Program-made: the position numbers and the translations under genes
DNA from: Luteolibacter arcticus
GTDB taxonomy: Bacteria; Verrucomicrobiota; Verrucomicrobiia; Verrucomicrobiales; Akkermansiaceae
DNA length: 64,000 nt
Assembly (NCBI RefSeq): GCF_025950235.1
Contig: NZ_JAPDDT010000002.1
Location: 310,001 to 374,000, forward strand
Direction: 5' to 3'
Shown here: one piece after another, positions 1 through 6,792 of the stretch
Position numbering within the stretch: position 1 is the first letter of the stretch
Layout of the letters: each line of letters opens with the position of its first letter
Notes under the pieces: generated by a model
Told to the model about the DNA's origin: nothing
What the model saw: only the letters and a program-made list of their open reading frames with translations
Database searches by the model: none

Positions 1-663
1 GTAATCGGTGTGGCCGAATGGCGTGTACTTGCCGGCGGAGACGATCTCGTCGCCTTCCTTGCGGAAGCCACCGCCAATGTTCTCAAGCGGCACGCCCTTG
101 CTGAGCAGGTATTCGAGCAGCACCAGGTTGGTGGTCTGCGGATAGACGTAGTCGGAGCCGATCAGGTAGAACTTCTTCTTCCCTTCCGCGAGCATGTAGT
201 CGACGGCCGGGGTGGCCTGCTGGTTCACGGCTTCGGCGGTGTAGAAGATGTTCTTCGACATTTCCTCACCCTCGTACTGCACGGGGTAGAAGAGAAGGCC
301 CTTCTTTTCCTCGAAGACGGGGAGCACCGACTTGCGGCTGACCGAGGTCCAGCAGCCGAAGGTCACGGCGACCTTGTCCTGATCGAGGAGTTGCTTGGCC
401 TTCTCGGCGAAGAGCGGCCAGTTCGAGGCGCCGTCCACGACGACGGGTTCGATCTTCTTGCCCATCACGCCACCGGCGGCGTTGATTTCATCGAAGGTGA
501 AGAGCAGCACGTCGCGCAGCGAGGTCTCGCTGATCGCCATGGTGCCGCTGAGAGAGTGAAGGACGCCGACCTTGACAGTGTCTTGGGCGGTGGAGGGGGA
601 AGCGCCGAAAGCGGCGGTGAGCGCTGCACAAGCGAGCAGGCGTTGGAAGACGGAGCGGGTCAT
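1..663 (-). CDS. urtA: urea ABC transporter substrate-binding protein UrtA (partial, C-terminus beyond the left edge)
   Basis: Periplasmic binding protein of the Urt urea ABC transporter. The frame is open from ATG 663 to the window edge (221 codons), so the C-terminal half is missing. It begins with a signal peptide ([20 protein letters not shown], cleavage probably after STAQ), followed by the family hallmark [17 protein letters not shown] and the stretches [17 protein letters not shown] and [15 protein letters not shown], which are highly typical of UrtA rather than of generic branched-chain amino acid binding proteins. It lies downstream of the urease accessory genes on the same strand, so urea uptake and urease maturation are genetically linked here. 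The next urt genes should follow to the left of the window. Confidence 0.93.
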   Translation of the reverse strand, partial: MTRSVFQRLLACAALTAAFGASPSTAQDTVKVGVLHSLSGTMAISETSLRDVLLFTFDEINAAGGVMGKKIEPVVVDGASNWPLFAEKAKQLLDQDKVAVTFGCWTSVSRKSVLPVFEEKKGLLFYPVQYEGEEMSKNIFYTAEAVNQQATPAVDYMLAEGKKKFYLIGSDYVYPQTTNLVLLEYLLSKGVPLENIGGGFRKEGDEIVSAGKYTPFGHTDY

Positions 664-699
664 GAATTTGGGACAGATGGTGTTTTTAGAGCAAGCGGC

Positions 700-733
700 G
701 AAAAGGCCCGTTCCTGGAGGGAACCGGGAACGG
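700..733 (-). terminator. possible intrinsic terminator after the outer-membrane protein gene
   Basis: Read on the minus strand, a 7-bp stem (CCGTTCC at 733-727 with GGAACGG at 714-708) is followed by GCC and TTTT. It lies between the stop of the beta-barrel gene (778) and the urtA start (663). The U-tract is short, so partial termination or attenuation is as likely as full termination. Confidence 0.4.
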
Positions 734-777
734 ACCTTCCCGCTGCAACCGATTGATACCAAGGAAGGGGGGGTGGC

Positions 778-1623
778 CTAGAAAGCGCAGCCGATGCCGA
801 TGTTGGCGGTCAGGAAGTCATTGTCCGGACGGCCGGAGCGGCTGTTGCCGACGACATCGCTGTCGGTGAGGTAGTAGGTGAAGCCGCCGTGGATATTCCA
901 GGAGCCGTAGTCTTCACCAAGGAAGTCCAGGGCGTAGGTGGCGTTGACGCCCAGCGAACCGTAGCCCAAGCCGCTGTCGATGCTGCCTGGGTGGAAGTCG
1001 TCATCAAGGAAGTAGGCGACGTTCAGCGGGAACGAGAAGGTCACCGGACCGGCTTCAATCGAGTGGGAGATACCGGCCACGATGACGGTACCATTGTTGC
1101 CGCCGGACGCACCGGGATCGACGCGGTTGTGGAACGTCAGCGAAGGATTGAGGAAGCAAGCGTAGGCGAACTTGATATCGACGATCTGTTCGTTGCCGCT
1201 GGCATAATACCAGTTTTGATAGAGGCCGGTGATGCTGAGATCACCGATCTTGTAGCCAAGTCCGGCCCAGATATCGACCTCCTGGAGGGAACCACCGATG
1301 GAGGAGGGAACCTTGTCGTTCATGTCCCACCACGTGCCGAGGATGAAGCTGAAGTTCGCTGGCAGGGACCACGTGAATTCGAGGGAAGGGTTGAAGGTGC
1401 CGCCTTCGAGGTCGTTGCCATCGCCCCAGACGTCCAGGCCGTAGGAAACGAAGTGCGAGTTAAGGTCGAGGTTCAGGGTGCCGGCCCATTTTTTCTCAGA
1501 CTCGGGTGCCGCGGTGATGGTTGTCGTGGTGGTTTCGGCATCGCCCGCCATGGACGCGGCCGTGCCGAGCAGGGAGGCGATCAAGACGCTGGCGAACACG
1601 GAGGACTTCACAGGTTTCATCAT
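778..1623 (-). CDS. secreted outer-membrane beta-barrel protein, candidate urea/small-solute porin
   Basis: 281-aa protein from ATG 1623; a second ATG follows at 1620, and the upstream part of the frame is junk with no initiation signal. It has an N-terminal signal peptide (MMKPVKSSVFASVLIASLLG, cleavage near SMAGDA). The mature part is rich in alternating aromatic/polar stretches (GLGYKIGDLSITGLYQNWYY, SWNIHGGFTYYLTDSD) and ends IGIGCAF, a terminal aromatic residue as expected for a Bam-assembled barrel. No family name can be assigned by eye. It lies between ureD and urtA, all on the minus strand. A role as outer-membrane channel for urea or amides is inferred only from that context. No cysteine pair or plug domain is visible. 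Confidence 0.75.
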   Translation of the reverse strand: MMKPVKSSVFASVLIASLLGTAASMAGDAETTTTTITAAPESEKKWAGTLNLDLNSHFVSYGLDVWGDGNDLEGGTFNPSLEFTWSLPANFSFILGTWWDMNDKVPSSIGGSLQEVDIWAGLGYKIGDLSITGLYQNWYYASGNEQIVDIKFAYACFLNPSLTFHNRVDPGASGGNNGTVIVAGISHSIEAGPVTFSFPLNVAYFLDDDFHPGSIDSGLGYGSLGVNATYALDFLGEDYGSWNIHGGFTYYLTDSDVVGNSRSGRPDNDFLTANIGIGCAF

Positions 1624-1726
1624 GGTTGTTCGGTATGGTTGGTGCGGTGGGAGACTTCCCCGCCAAACCGCAGGAGCATTCGCGTGGCCATCCGTGCCAA
1701 CTGCGGGATGTACATGACAGGAAACC

Positions 1727-1750
1727 GAATCCTGCCTAACAGGCGGATTC
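1727..1750 (-). other. hairpin between ureD and the outer-membrane protein gene
   Basis: GAATCC(T)GCCT and AGGCGGATTC form a ten-pair stem with a one-base bulge and a 3-nt loop (aac). On the minus strand it lies downstream of the ureD stop and upstream of the barrel gene. There is no U-tract, so it may act as an attenuator, an mRNA-stabilising hairpin or a REP-type remnant. Confidence 0.35.
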
Positions 1751-1818
1751 ATGCGCCATCCTCATGCATCTGGAGATTGCGGTACGATGCGGCAGGAATG
1801 GCGTCGAAACCCGCAATT

Positions 1819-2658
1819 TCATGCAATGAGCCTGCCGAGCCGCGGCATCGGCTGGTGGCTTGCTTCATAGAGCAAGCGCCGCAATTCGCCGATCAAGGCG
1901 CGCGCCGCGAGGCTATCGGCACACAAGGCGCGCACGATGTGGACGCTCTCAAATAGCGGTCCGTGGCCGAGGTAAGTGCGCTCGCCATGGAGCGCATCGA
2001 GTTCGGCGGCAGGCCATGCGTCGGCAGCCATGGTGACGTAGACGGTCACGTAGTGCGCCGCGGGAAACTTCTCGCGCAAGGCGGTGAGGCTATGATCGCC
2101 GGGCTTCAGCTCGAAGCGCTCGCGGGCGACTAGCTTCCCCTGGGCGATGAGGTCGAGTTCCCAGCGCAGGCTTTCATAAGCGAAGACCTCACCGCGTGCG
2201 ACGCGACCGGGTGCGATCCATTCGAAGAAGAGCAGGTCGGCGTTTTCCTCGAGTTGAATTTCCGTGCGTTGGAAGTAGCGCGCTCCCGCCTGTGGAATGA
2301 ACGGCTCAGGAATCCATTCCATGAACGCGCCGCTCTCGACCGTCAGCCGCTGTTGGCAGACCGCCGGACTCTCACTGCGAGCGCGATAAACGCGCGAGGA
2401 ACCCGGCGTGCTGAGGACAAGCCGAGTGCTTTTGCCAGCTGTAATATCGAGGTCGAGCCGGTCGCCATCGAAGAAGCCCGCGGTGGGATTCACGAGATGA
2501 ACAAGCAGCGACCCCGACTCCACGTGCGCCTTGCTGAGATGGATCGGTGCGCGGAAGGACTGGCGCGAGAGGAATGGCGTGCCGTCGCCCCGCACATCGC
2601 TGCGGAGGTCGAGGTGGCCGCGGATGCTGCGACCTGTCACTGGGAACGCGGAATTCAT
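1819..2658 (-). CDS. ureD: urease accessory protein UreD
   Basis: 279-aa UreD/UreH scaffold protein, which with UreF and UreG forms the complex that delivers nickel to apo-urease. Family signatures are GHLDLRSDVRGDGTPFLSR at the start, HLVNPTAGFFDGDRLDLDI, TPGSSRVYRA, FIPQAGARYFQRTEI and the C-terminal GELRRLLYEASHQPMPRL. Length is normal for the family. The ATG at 2658 and the next few codons (MNSA) lie inside the left palindrome of the neighbouring RAYT element, and the ATG overlaps the RAYT stop (ATGA). The first residues are therefore insertion-derived, and expression may depend on coupling to the RAYT message. No other in-frame start lies just upstream. Confidence 0.93.
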   Translation of the reverse strand: MNSAFPVTGRSIRGHLDLRSDVRGDGTPFLSRQSFRAPIHLSKAHVESGSLLVHLVNPTAGFFDGDRLDLDITAGKSTRLVLSTPGSSRVYRARSESPAVCQQRLTVESGAFMEWIPEPFIPQAGARYFQRTEIQLEENADLLFFEWIAPGRVARGEVFAYESLRWELDLIAQGKLVARERFELKPGDHSLTALREKFPAAHYVTVYVTMAADAWPAAELDALHGERTYLGHGPLFESVHIVRALCADSLAARALIGELRRLLYEASHQPMPRLGRLIA

Positions 2659-2664
2659 TCCGCC
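2638..2664. repeat. left REP palindrome flanking the RAYT gene
   Basis: A 27-bp element beginning CACTGGGAACGCGGAATTCA, with the palindrome GCGGAATTCATTCCGC (2649-2663) at its core. Its reverse complement recurs at 3348-3374 with only two differences, so the two copies form inverted repeats around the transposase. It overlaps the ureD start codon. Confidence 0.8.
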
Positions 2665-3290
2665 CGAGTCCTCCCTTCATGCGGACTTGATCCGGTGCCC
2701 CAACCTATTCCGGCGCTGGAGAATCTCCATTCAGCAGGCGTCTTACACAGCCCCGCCTTCACGGGATTCTCACGGATGTATGCCACCGCGTTATGAAAGT
2801 GGTCCAAGTCCCGGATAAACCGGTCGTGATAGTCCTCCAGCCACAATGAGCCGCTGCGACCAAGCAGCCGGTTGATCTGAATGGCGGCCGGAGCTTTCCA
2901 GCCTTTCACGATTTGTCCCAAGGCGATTTCACCCGTCAAGCGAACCAACACATGCACGTGATTCGGCATGATGCACCATTCGATGAGCTTGTAGGCTCCA
3001 TCGTGGCCGGCTAGAAGCAAACCTTGGACGATTGCCGCGCACTCGTGCATTGCGAGCACGCCTGAGCCGTGGCCGGCATCTTCGTAACGCGCGATGCGGC
3101 GATGCAGGTCTGTCTGGGCCCGCGGGGAAAGATGTCGCTCCGAACCTCCCAAGGAACCGGCCAGCTCTCTCCTCCACTCTTCGATCACAGACGTAGGGAG
3201 CGCGTCGCCCAGCCTGAACGTGATGGCCTGCACCGAGTCTTCGAAGTCCCAGTGAGGCAGGTAGCCACGATCATGGATGCCCTTGTGCAC
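2655..3290 (-). CDS. REP-associated tyrosine transposase (RAYT, TnpA_REP family)
   Basis: Y1-type single-strand transposase of the IS200/IS605-related RAYT group, which handles REP/REPIN palindromes. Signatures in order: RGYLPHWDFEDSVQAITFRL near the N-terminus, the HUH-like core IEWCIMPNHVHVLVRL, the LWLEDYHDRFIRD block with the candidate catalytic tyrosine, and AVAYIRENPVKAGL near the C-terminus. The frame stays open to an ATG at 3398 inside ureG, but that extension only translates the right palindrome. GTG 3290 gives VHKGIHDRGYLPHW, which fits the usual family N-terminus. The stop overlaps the ureD ATG. The gene interrupts an otherwise conventional urease accessory order and is flanked by inverted palindromes, so it is an insertion. 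It looks intact. Confidence 0.88.
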   Translation of the reverse strand: MHKGIHDRGYLPHWDFEDSVQAITFRLGDALPTSVIEEWRRELAGSLGGSERHLSPRAQTDLHRRIARYEDAGHGSGVLAMHECAAIVQGLLLAGHDGAYKLIEWCIMPNHVHVLVRLTGEIALGQIVKGWKAPAAIQINRLLGRSGSLWLEDYHDRFIRDLDHFHNAVAYIRENPVKAGLCKTPAEWRFSSAGIGWGTGSSPHEGRTRAE

Positions 3291-3310
3291 CGTGGAGATA
3301 TTTGAAGAAT

Positions 3311-3374
3311 GGGATTTATTCCGCGAGTTCGAAAAAGGCGAAAGACAGGCGGAATAAATTCCGCGCTCCCAGTG
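3311..3374. repeat. right REPIN (two inverted REP cores) flanking the RAYT gene
   Basis: GGATTTATTCCG (3312-3323) and CGGAATAAATTCC (3350-3362) are inverted copies separated by about 26 bp, the classic REPIN arrangement. The outer copy (3348-3374) matches the left palindrome at 2638-2664 in inverted orientation with two mismatches. It ends five bases from the ureG stop codon. Confidence 0.75.
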
Positions 3375-3378
3375 GGCA

Positions 3379-4026
3379 TTAGACAAAGAGATACTCATGC
3401 TTCAGCCAGGCGAGGAGCTCGTCCTTGCCCTTCTCCGATTTCAAATCCGCGAACAGGAAGGGCCGCGTGCCGCGCTGCTTCGCGGAATCGGCCGCCATCA
3501 CCTCGAGGTCCGCACCGACGTAGGGCGCGAGCTCGGTCTTATTGATGAGCAGCAGGTCGCTGGTGCGGATGGCGGGGCCGCCCTTGCGCGGGATCTTGTC
3601 TCCCTCGGCCACGTCGATGACGTAGATGTAGGCATCCACTAGTTCGGGGGAGAAGGTGGCGGAGAGATTGTCGCCGCCGCTTTCGATGAGGATCAGCTTC
3701 AGGTCCGGGTGCGCGCGTTCGAGGTCCACCACGGCGGCCATGTTCATGCTGATGTCGTCGCGGATCGCGGTGTGCGGGCAGCCGCCCGTTTCCACGCCGC
3801 GGACGCGGTCGGCGGGCAGCACGCCGGCACGCAGCAGGAACTCGGCGTCCTCGCGCGTGTAGATGTCATTGGTGATCACTGCGAGCGAGAGCTCGTCCTT
3901 CAGCCACTGCGAAAGCCGCAGCACGCACATCGTTTTGCCGGAGCCGACGGGACCACCGACGCCGAGGCGAAAGGGACGCTTGGGGGTAGATTCAGGAGAT
4001 GAAGAGTCGGGCATCGGCACGGGCAT
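3379..4026 (-). CDS. ureG: urease accessory GTPase UreG
   Basis: SIMIBI-class GTPase that powers nickel insertion into urease. It shows the P-loop GPVGSGKT, the Ni-binding CPH in [29 protein letters not shown], and the guanine-specificity motif NKTEL. Size (215 aa) is normal for the family. The frame extends to a TTG at 4041, but ATG 4026 is a better start; ATG 4014 is also possible. It overlaps the end of ureF (stop at 3992), consistent with co-translation. No His-rich N-terminal nickel store is present. Confidence 0.95.
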   Translation of the reverse strand: MPVPMPDSSSPESTPKRPFRLGVGGPVGSGKTMCVLRLSQWLKDELSLAVITNDIYTREDAEFLLRAGVLPADRVRGVETGGCPHTAIRDDISMNMAAVVDLERAHPDLKLILIESGGDNLSATFSPELVDAYIYVIDVAEGDKIPRKGGPAIRTSDLLLINKTELAPYVGADLEVMAADSAKQRGTRPFLFADLKSEKGKDELLAWLKHEYLFV

Positions 4027-4780
4027 GGCGGAGCGAGGCAATTTCTAACAGAGGATTGAACCACCCGTCGGGCGGACGGGAGAGCGAGCAGTCGAGATCA
4101 GCACCAAGCCGGTCGAGCGTGCGGCGGACGATCGACTGGCAAGCGGTCTGGCCGATCCGCAGCAGCTTCATCGACGCCGTCGCAAAGCCGGTGACCGTCT
4201 GGAACGCGAAGGCCCGCGCCGCGAAGGCGACCGGCAGTGATGAAAGCTCGATCGCGGTCACCACGAGATGGTGGCTGAAAGGGCAGGCGGCATGGTGGCT
4301 TTCCACCAGCGGCGATGGCGAAAGCTGCCGTAGCAGCTCCAGCCGCCGCGAGCCGATGCGCCGAGAAGCATCGCGCGTCTCGGCGGGCAAGCGCCAAGCA
4401 TCCAGCTCGGCATCCAACTCTAACAGACCCGCGGCATCCTCCTTCAAAGCCGCCTCATGGGCCCGAAGGAAGTAAGGCAGCTCGAAGGTGAGCAGAGCCG
4501 GCACGATCTGCGTTTCGAGAAATCGCTCCAGTCCCGCGGCGTCCTTCACCGTTCCGCACTCGACCAATTCCTCCAGCCCGAAGGAATGCGCATACGCTCC
4601 CGAGGGATACTGGGAGTCGTTCGCCTGCATCAGCCACAGCAGCGCATCTCTTTCGTGGCGGAACGACTGCGTCGTTCCGGCTGGGGGCGGCGGGTCCAGA
4701 GACTCGGAAGTCCGTGATCCGGGTGGCCTCTCCTCACGGAACGGCGCAGCCGTTCCGCTAGATGACGGGTCAGACGGCAT
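3992..4780 (-). CDS. ureF: urease accessory protein UreF with a repeat-derived N-terminal extension
   Basis: 262-aa UreF, the GTPase-regulating partner of UreG. Core signatures: [60 protein letters not shown] and the C-terminal [21 protein letters not shown]. The conserved core begins only at about residue 46. The preceding 45 residues are Pro/Arg-rich and translate two palindromic repeats (4660-4756), giving the echo [10 protein letters not shown] / [10 protein letters not shown]. No in-frame ATG, GTG or TTG lies between the ATG at 4780 and the core, so the extension must be translated if the gene is functional. The start overlaps the 3' end of ureE. Confidence 0.92.
   Translation of the reverse strand: MPSDPSSSGTAAPFREERPPGSRTSESLDPPPPAGTTQSFRHERDALLWLMQANDSQYPSGAYAHSFGLEELVECGTVKDAAGLERFLETQIVPALLTFELPYFLRAHEAALKEDAAGLLELDAELDAWRLPAETRDASRRIGSRRLELLRQLSPSPLVESHHAACPFSHHLVVTAIELSSLPVAFAARAFAFQTVTGFATASMKLLRIGQTACQSIVRRTLDRLGADLDCSLSRPPDGWFNPLLEIASLRHARADARLFIS
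4660..4756. repeat. pair of REP-like palindromes within the ureF coding sequence
   Basis: GGAACGAC-tgc-GTCGTTCC at 4660-4678 and GGAACGGC-gca-GCCGTTCC at 4738-4756 are two related 8-bp-arm palindromes separated by about 60 bp. Spacing and relatedness resemble a REPIN. The element is in frame with ureF. Confidence 0.7.
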
Positions 4781-5204
4781 GGGCCATGGCCTTGAGGGGT
4801 TGGAAAAGCACGGCCGGCTCGGTGAAGGCCCAACCTTCCCGGTCTAACAACTGTGCCATCGCCTCATCGTGCAGCACGCGGATGCGGTCATCGAAAATCT
4901 GTGCCGGCAGATGCAGGTTGCCGGTCTTCCATGCAACCAGCGCGGCATGGGCCGGGCTTTCGAATGGCACCTCGTACACGACCTCGGGAAGCTGCCGGAC
5001 GATGTAGTCCTTCCCGTCCTGCTGGAAGACCACGCCGCCATCGGCGAGCCGGCTTTCCAGATCGAAGCCGAACTCAGTGCCATCCTCCGCGATGCCGCGC
5101 CAGCGACGCTTCAGGAACTGGCGGCGCTCCGCAGCCAGCACCACCTGCTCCTCCGGCGGGCGGGAGGAGGCAGGTTCAAGCATGCGTGTGACGAGCTGCA
5201 TCAT
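4770..5204 (-). CDS. ureE: urease accessory metallochaperone UreE
   Basis: 144-aa UreE starting at ATG 5204 (a second ATG follows at 5201). The frame is open further upstream, but that part resembles no UreE and overlaps the VOC gene. The N-terminal beta domain carries FLKRRWRGIAEDGTEFGFDL and the metal-binding domain carries WKTGNLHLPAQIFDDRIRVL, with the conserved dimer-interface histidine at about residue 98 and another at about 112. The Ni-storing His-rich tail of Klebsiella-type UreE is absent; the protein ends LKAMAHAV. It is the first gene of the ureE-F-G-(RAYT)-D series and overlaps ureF by 11 bases. Confidence 0.9.
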   Translation of the reverse strand: MMQLVTRMLEPASSRPPEEQVVLAAERRQFLKRRWRGIAEDGTEFGFDLESRLADGGVVFQQDGKDYIVRQLPEVVYEVPFESPAHAALVAWKTGNLHLPAQIFDDRIRVLHDEAMAQLLDREGWAFTEPAVLFQPLKAMAHAV

Positions 5205-5239
5205 CGGCGGGATCGCCCATGAGCAGCCCTCATGCCGAA

Positions 5240-5665
5240 TTAGGATTGCTGCGTGTCCACCAGCACCATCCACGACACGCCGAAGCGGTCGATCAGCATG
5301 CCGAAGGCCGGCGAGAAGAAGGTTTCCACCATCGGAGCGCACACCTGCCCGCCGTCGCTGAGCACGCCGAAGATTCGCTCGGCCTCGGCCTTTTCCTTCA
5401 CGGAGATCGAGAGCGAAAAGCCGTCGAACTTGGTCTTGCCCTCACAGTTGCCGTCGGAGGCCATGATCAGGCTCTCGCCGATCTTGAAGGAGGCGTGCAT
5501 GATCTTTTCCGGATCGGGCGCGTTTCCACCGGGGCCGCAGTTGGCGGGCACCGGGCTATCCTTGAAGCGCATCGCCATCACCACCTGGGCGCCGAGGTTC
5601 TCCTGATAGAAGGTAAGGGCCTCCTGGCAGCGGCCGTCGAAGAACAGGTAGGGTTGGACGATCAT
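5240..5665 (-). CDS. VOC-fold protein, PhnB/glyoxalase-like
   Basis: 141-aa protein starting MIVQPYLFFDGRCQEALTFY at ATG 5665. It has the PhnB-like pattern: QPYLFF, EALTFYQENLGAQV, MHASFKIGESLIMASDG, SLSISVKEKAEAERIFGVLS and FSPAFGMLIDRFGVSWMV. Members of this subgroup form a small beta-alpha-beta barrel whose substrate is usually unknown. It is the last of three same-strand genes (SRPBCC, DoxX-like, VOC), a common bacterial grouping, and its stop is 35 bp upstream of ureE. Confidence 0.88.
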   Translation of the reverse strand: MIVQPYLFFDGRCQEALTFYQENLGAQVVMAMRFKDSPVPANCGPGGNAPDPEKIMHASFKIGESLIMASDGNCEGKTKFDGFSLSISVKEKAEAERIFGVLSDGGQVCAPMVETFFSPAFGMLIDRFGVSWMVLVDTQQS

Positions 5666-5681
5666 GATTGGGTAGGAGATT

Positions 5682-6077
5682 TCAGCGGTTGGCGAGTCCG
5701 GCGAATTGCTTGCGAGCGACCCACAGCAGGTAGAGGGCGGCCACACAGGCGATCGGGGTCAGGAACGGCTTCTCAAAGATGCCCGCTCCGTTGGTGACGA
5801 AGATGTGGAAGGCGAGGATGTTGATAAGGATGGGGCCCAGGATCAGCAGCCCGAAGTTCCGGGTGCGCGGGATGATGACAAGGATCGCGCCGATGAGCTC
5901 GAAAGCCTTCACGAAGGTCATGTAACCCGTCGGCCCAAAGGCGGCCATGAAGTGTGCGGGCGGGCTTCCTTCCGGCGGAAGCGGTTGGTCCGGCATGAGC
6001 TTGAAGAAGAACATCAGAGAGGCCATCAGGAAGATGGCCCCGAGGAGGCCGCCGGCGATGCAAGGCAGGTATTTCAT
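5682..6077 (-). CDS. DoxX-like integral membrane protein
   Basis: 131-aa protein with four hydrophobic segments: LPCIAGGLLGAIFLMASLMF, an amphipathic stretch around FVKAFELIGAILVIIP, LLILGPILINILAFHIFV and TPIACVAALYLLWVA. The arrangement matches DoxX/DUF-type four-helix membrane proteins, where the GYMTFVKAFELIGAILV region is most conserved. The start overlaps the stop of the upstream SRPBCC gene (ATGA), and the VOC gene follows 16 bp downstream. Function unknown. Confidence 0.82.
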   Translation of the reverse strand: MKYLPCIAGGLLGAIFLMASLMFFFKLMPDQPLPPEGSPPAHFMAAFGPTGYMTFVKAFELIGAILVIIPRTRNFGLLILGPILINILAFHIFVTNGAGIFEKPFLTPIACVAALYLLWVARKQFAGLANR

Positions 6078-6517
6078 GGTGTGGATTTCAGGTGGTTTTC
6101 GAGGCGGTCGAAGTTTTCCTCGTTCGCCTTCAGGATGAAGTCGCGGATCTTTTCACCGGCCGCGGCGGGTTCAAATGCCATCTTCCAGGTCAGCCGCGTG
6201 CCGCCGGCTTCCTCCTCCCAAGTGATGGTCATGGTGAAGTCGTGCATCGGCTGTGAATGCCGGAAGACGACGCGCTCCGGCTCCACGACTTCGAGGAACT
6301 CCTTGTCGTTTTCGTAGTTCGCGCCGTCCGGGCCGTGCAGGGTGAGGCGGAAGCGCCCGCCGGGCCGCAAGTCGAATTCGTGGATCGTGCTGGTGAACCC
6401 ATTCGGTCCCCACCAGAAGGCGAGGCGGGCAGGGTCGCGGAAGGCATCGAAGACCGCGTTCCGCGGGAACAGGATCAAGCGGGTGGAAACGATGCCGGGG
6501 GCGGAGGTGTCGGTCAT
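6074..6517 (-). CDS. SRPBCC domain protein (AHSA1-like)
   Basis: 147-aa START/Bet v1-fold protein from ATG 6517 (MTDTSAPGIVSTRLI). Signatures of the AHSA1-like group: FDAFRDPARLAFWWGPNGFT, FDLRPGGRFRLTLHGPDG, EVVEPERVVFRHSQP and WKMAFEPAAAGEKIRDFI. These proteins bind small hydrophobic ligands; the ligand here is unknown. It is the first gene of the SRPBCC-DoxX-VOC set. The frame is open to 6586, but the added part does not look like family sequence. The ~275 bp to the next gene on the other strand must hold divergent promoters; I see no clear consensus. Confidence 0.87.
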   Translation of the reverse strand: MTDTSAPGIVSTRLILFPRNAVFDAFRDPARLAFWWGPNGFTSTIHEFDLRPGGRFRLTLHGPDGANYENDKEFLEVVEPERVVFRHSQPMHDFTMTITWEEEAGGTRLTWKMAFEPAAAGEKIRDFILKANEENFDRLENHLKSTP

Positions 6518-6792
6518 GGCCGGATGCGGATGCAGAGGTTCGAGTTCCCGACGTTTCACGACGGCTGAACAGGACACATTCAGCACAAAAACCCGTCGTC
6601 GGAAATCCCGAGCGTGTCACGGGCTCAACCGAATCCGTGCCCCGGGCGATGTTTAAGGCAATAATCGGCATTGCCGGAGAGTGCGTTTCCACATTAAGCA
6701 CTTGGATATTTGGCGAATCAAAGGCGTTTGTCGGAGCTGTTCGACAAAAAGCTGGCCTTCGCGCGGTATCGCAATTCACAAGAATCATCATC

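Noticed and set aside
10..756. 248-aa plus-strand frame over urtA
   Set aside because: Antisense shadow; the minus strand encodes an unmistakable UrtA open to the edge.
2655..3398. Longer RAYT starting at ATG 3398 within ureG
   Set aside because: The extra N-terminal residues only translate the palindrome and do not fit the family start; GTG 3290 is a better match.
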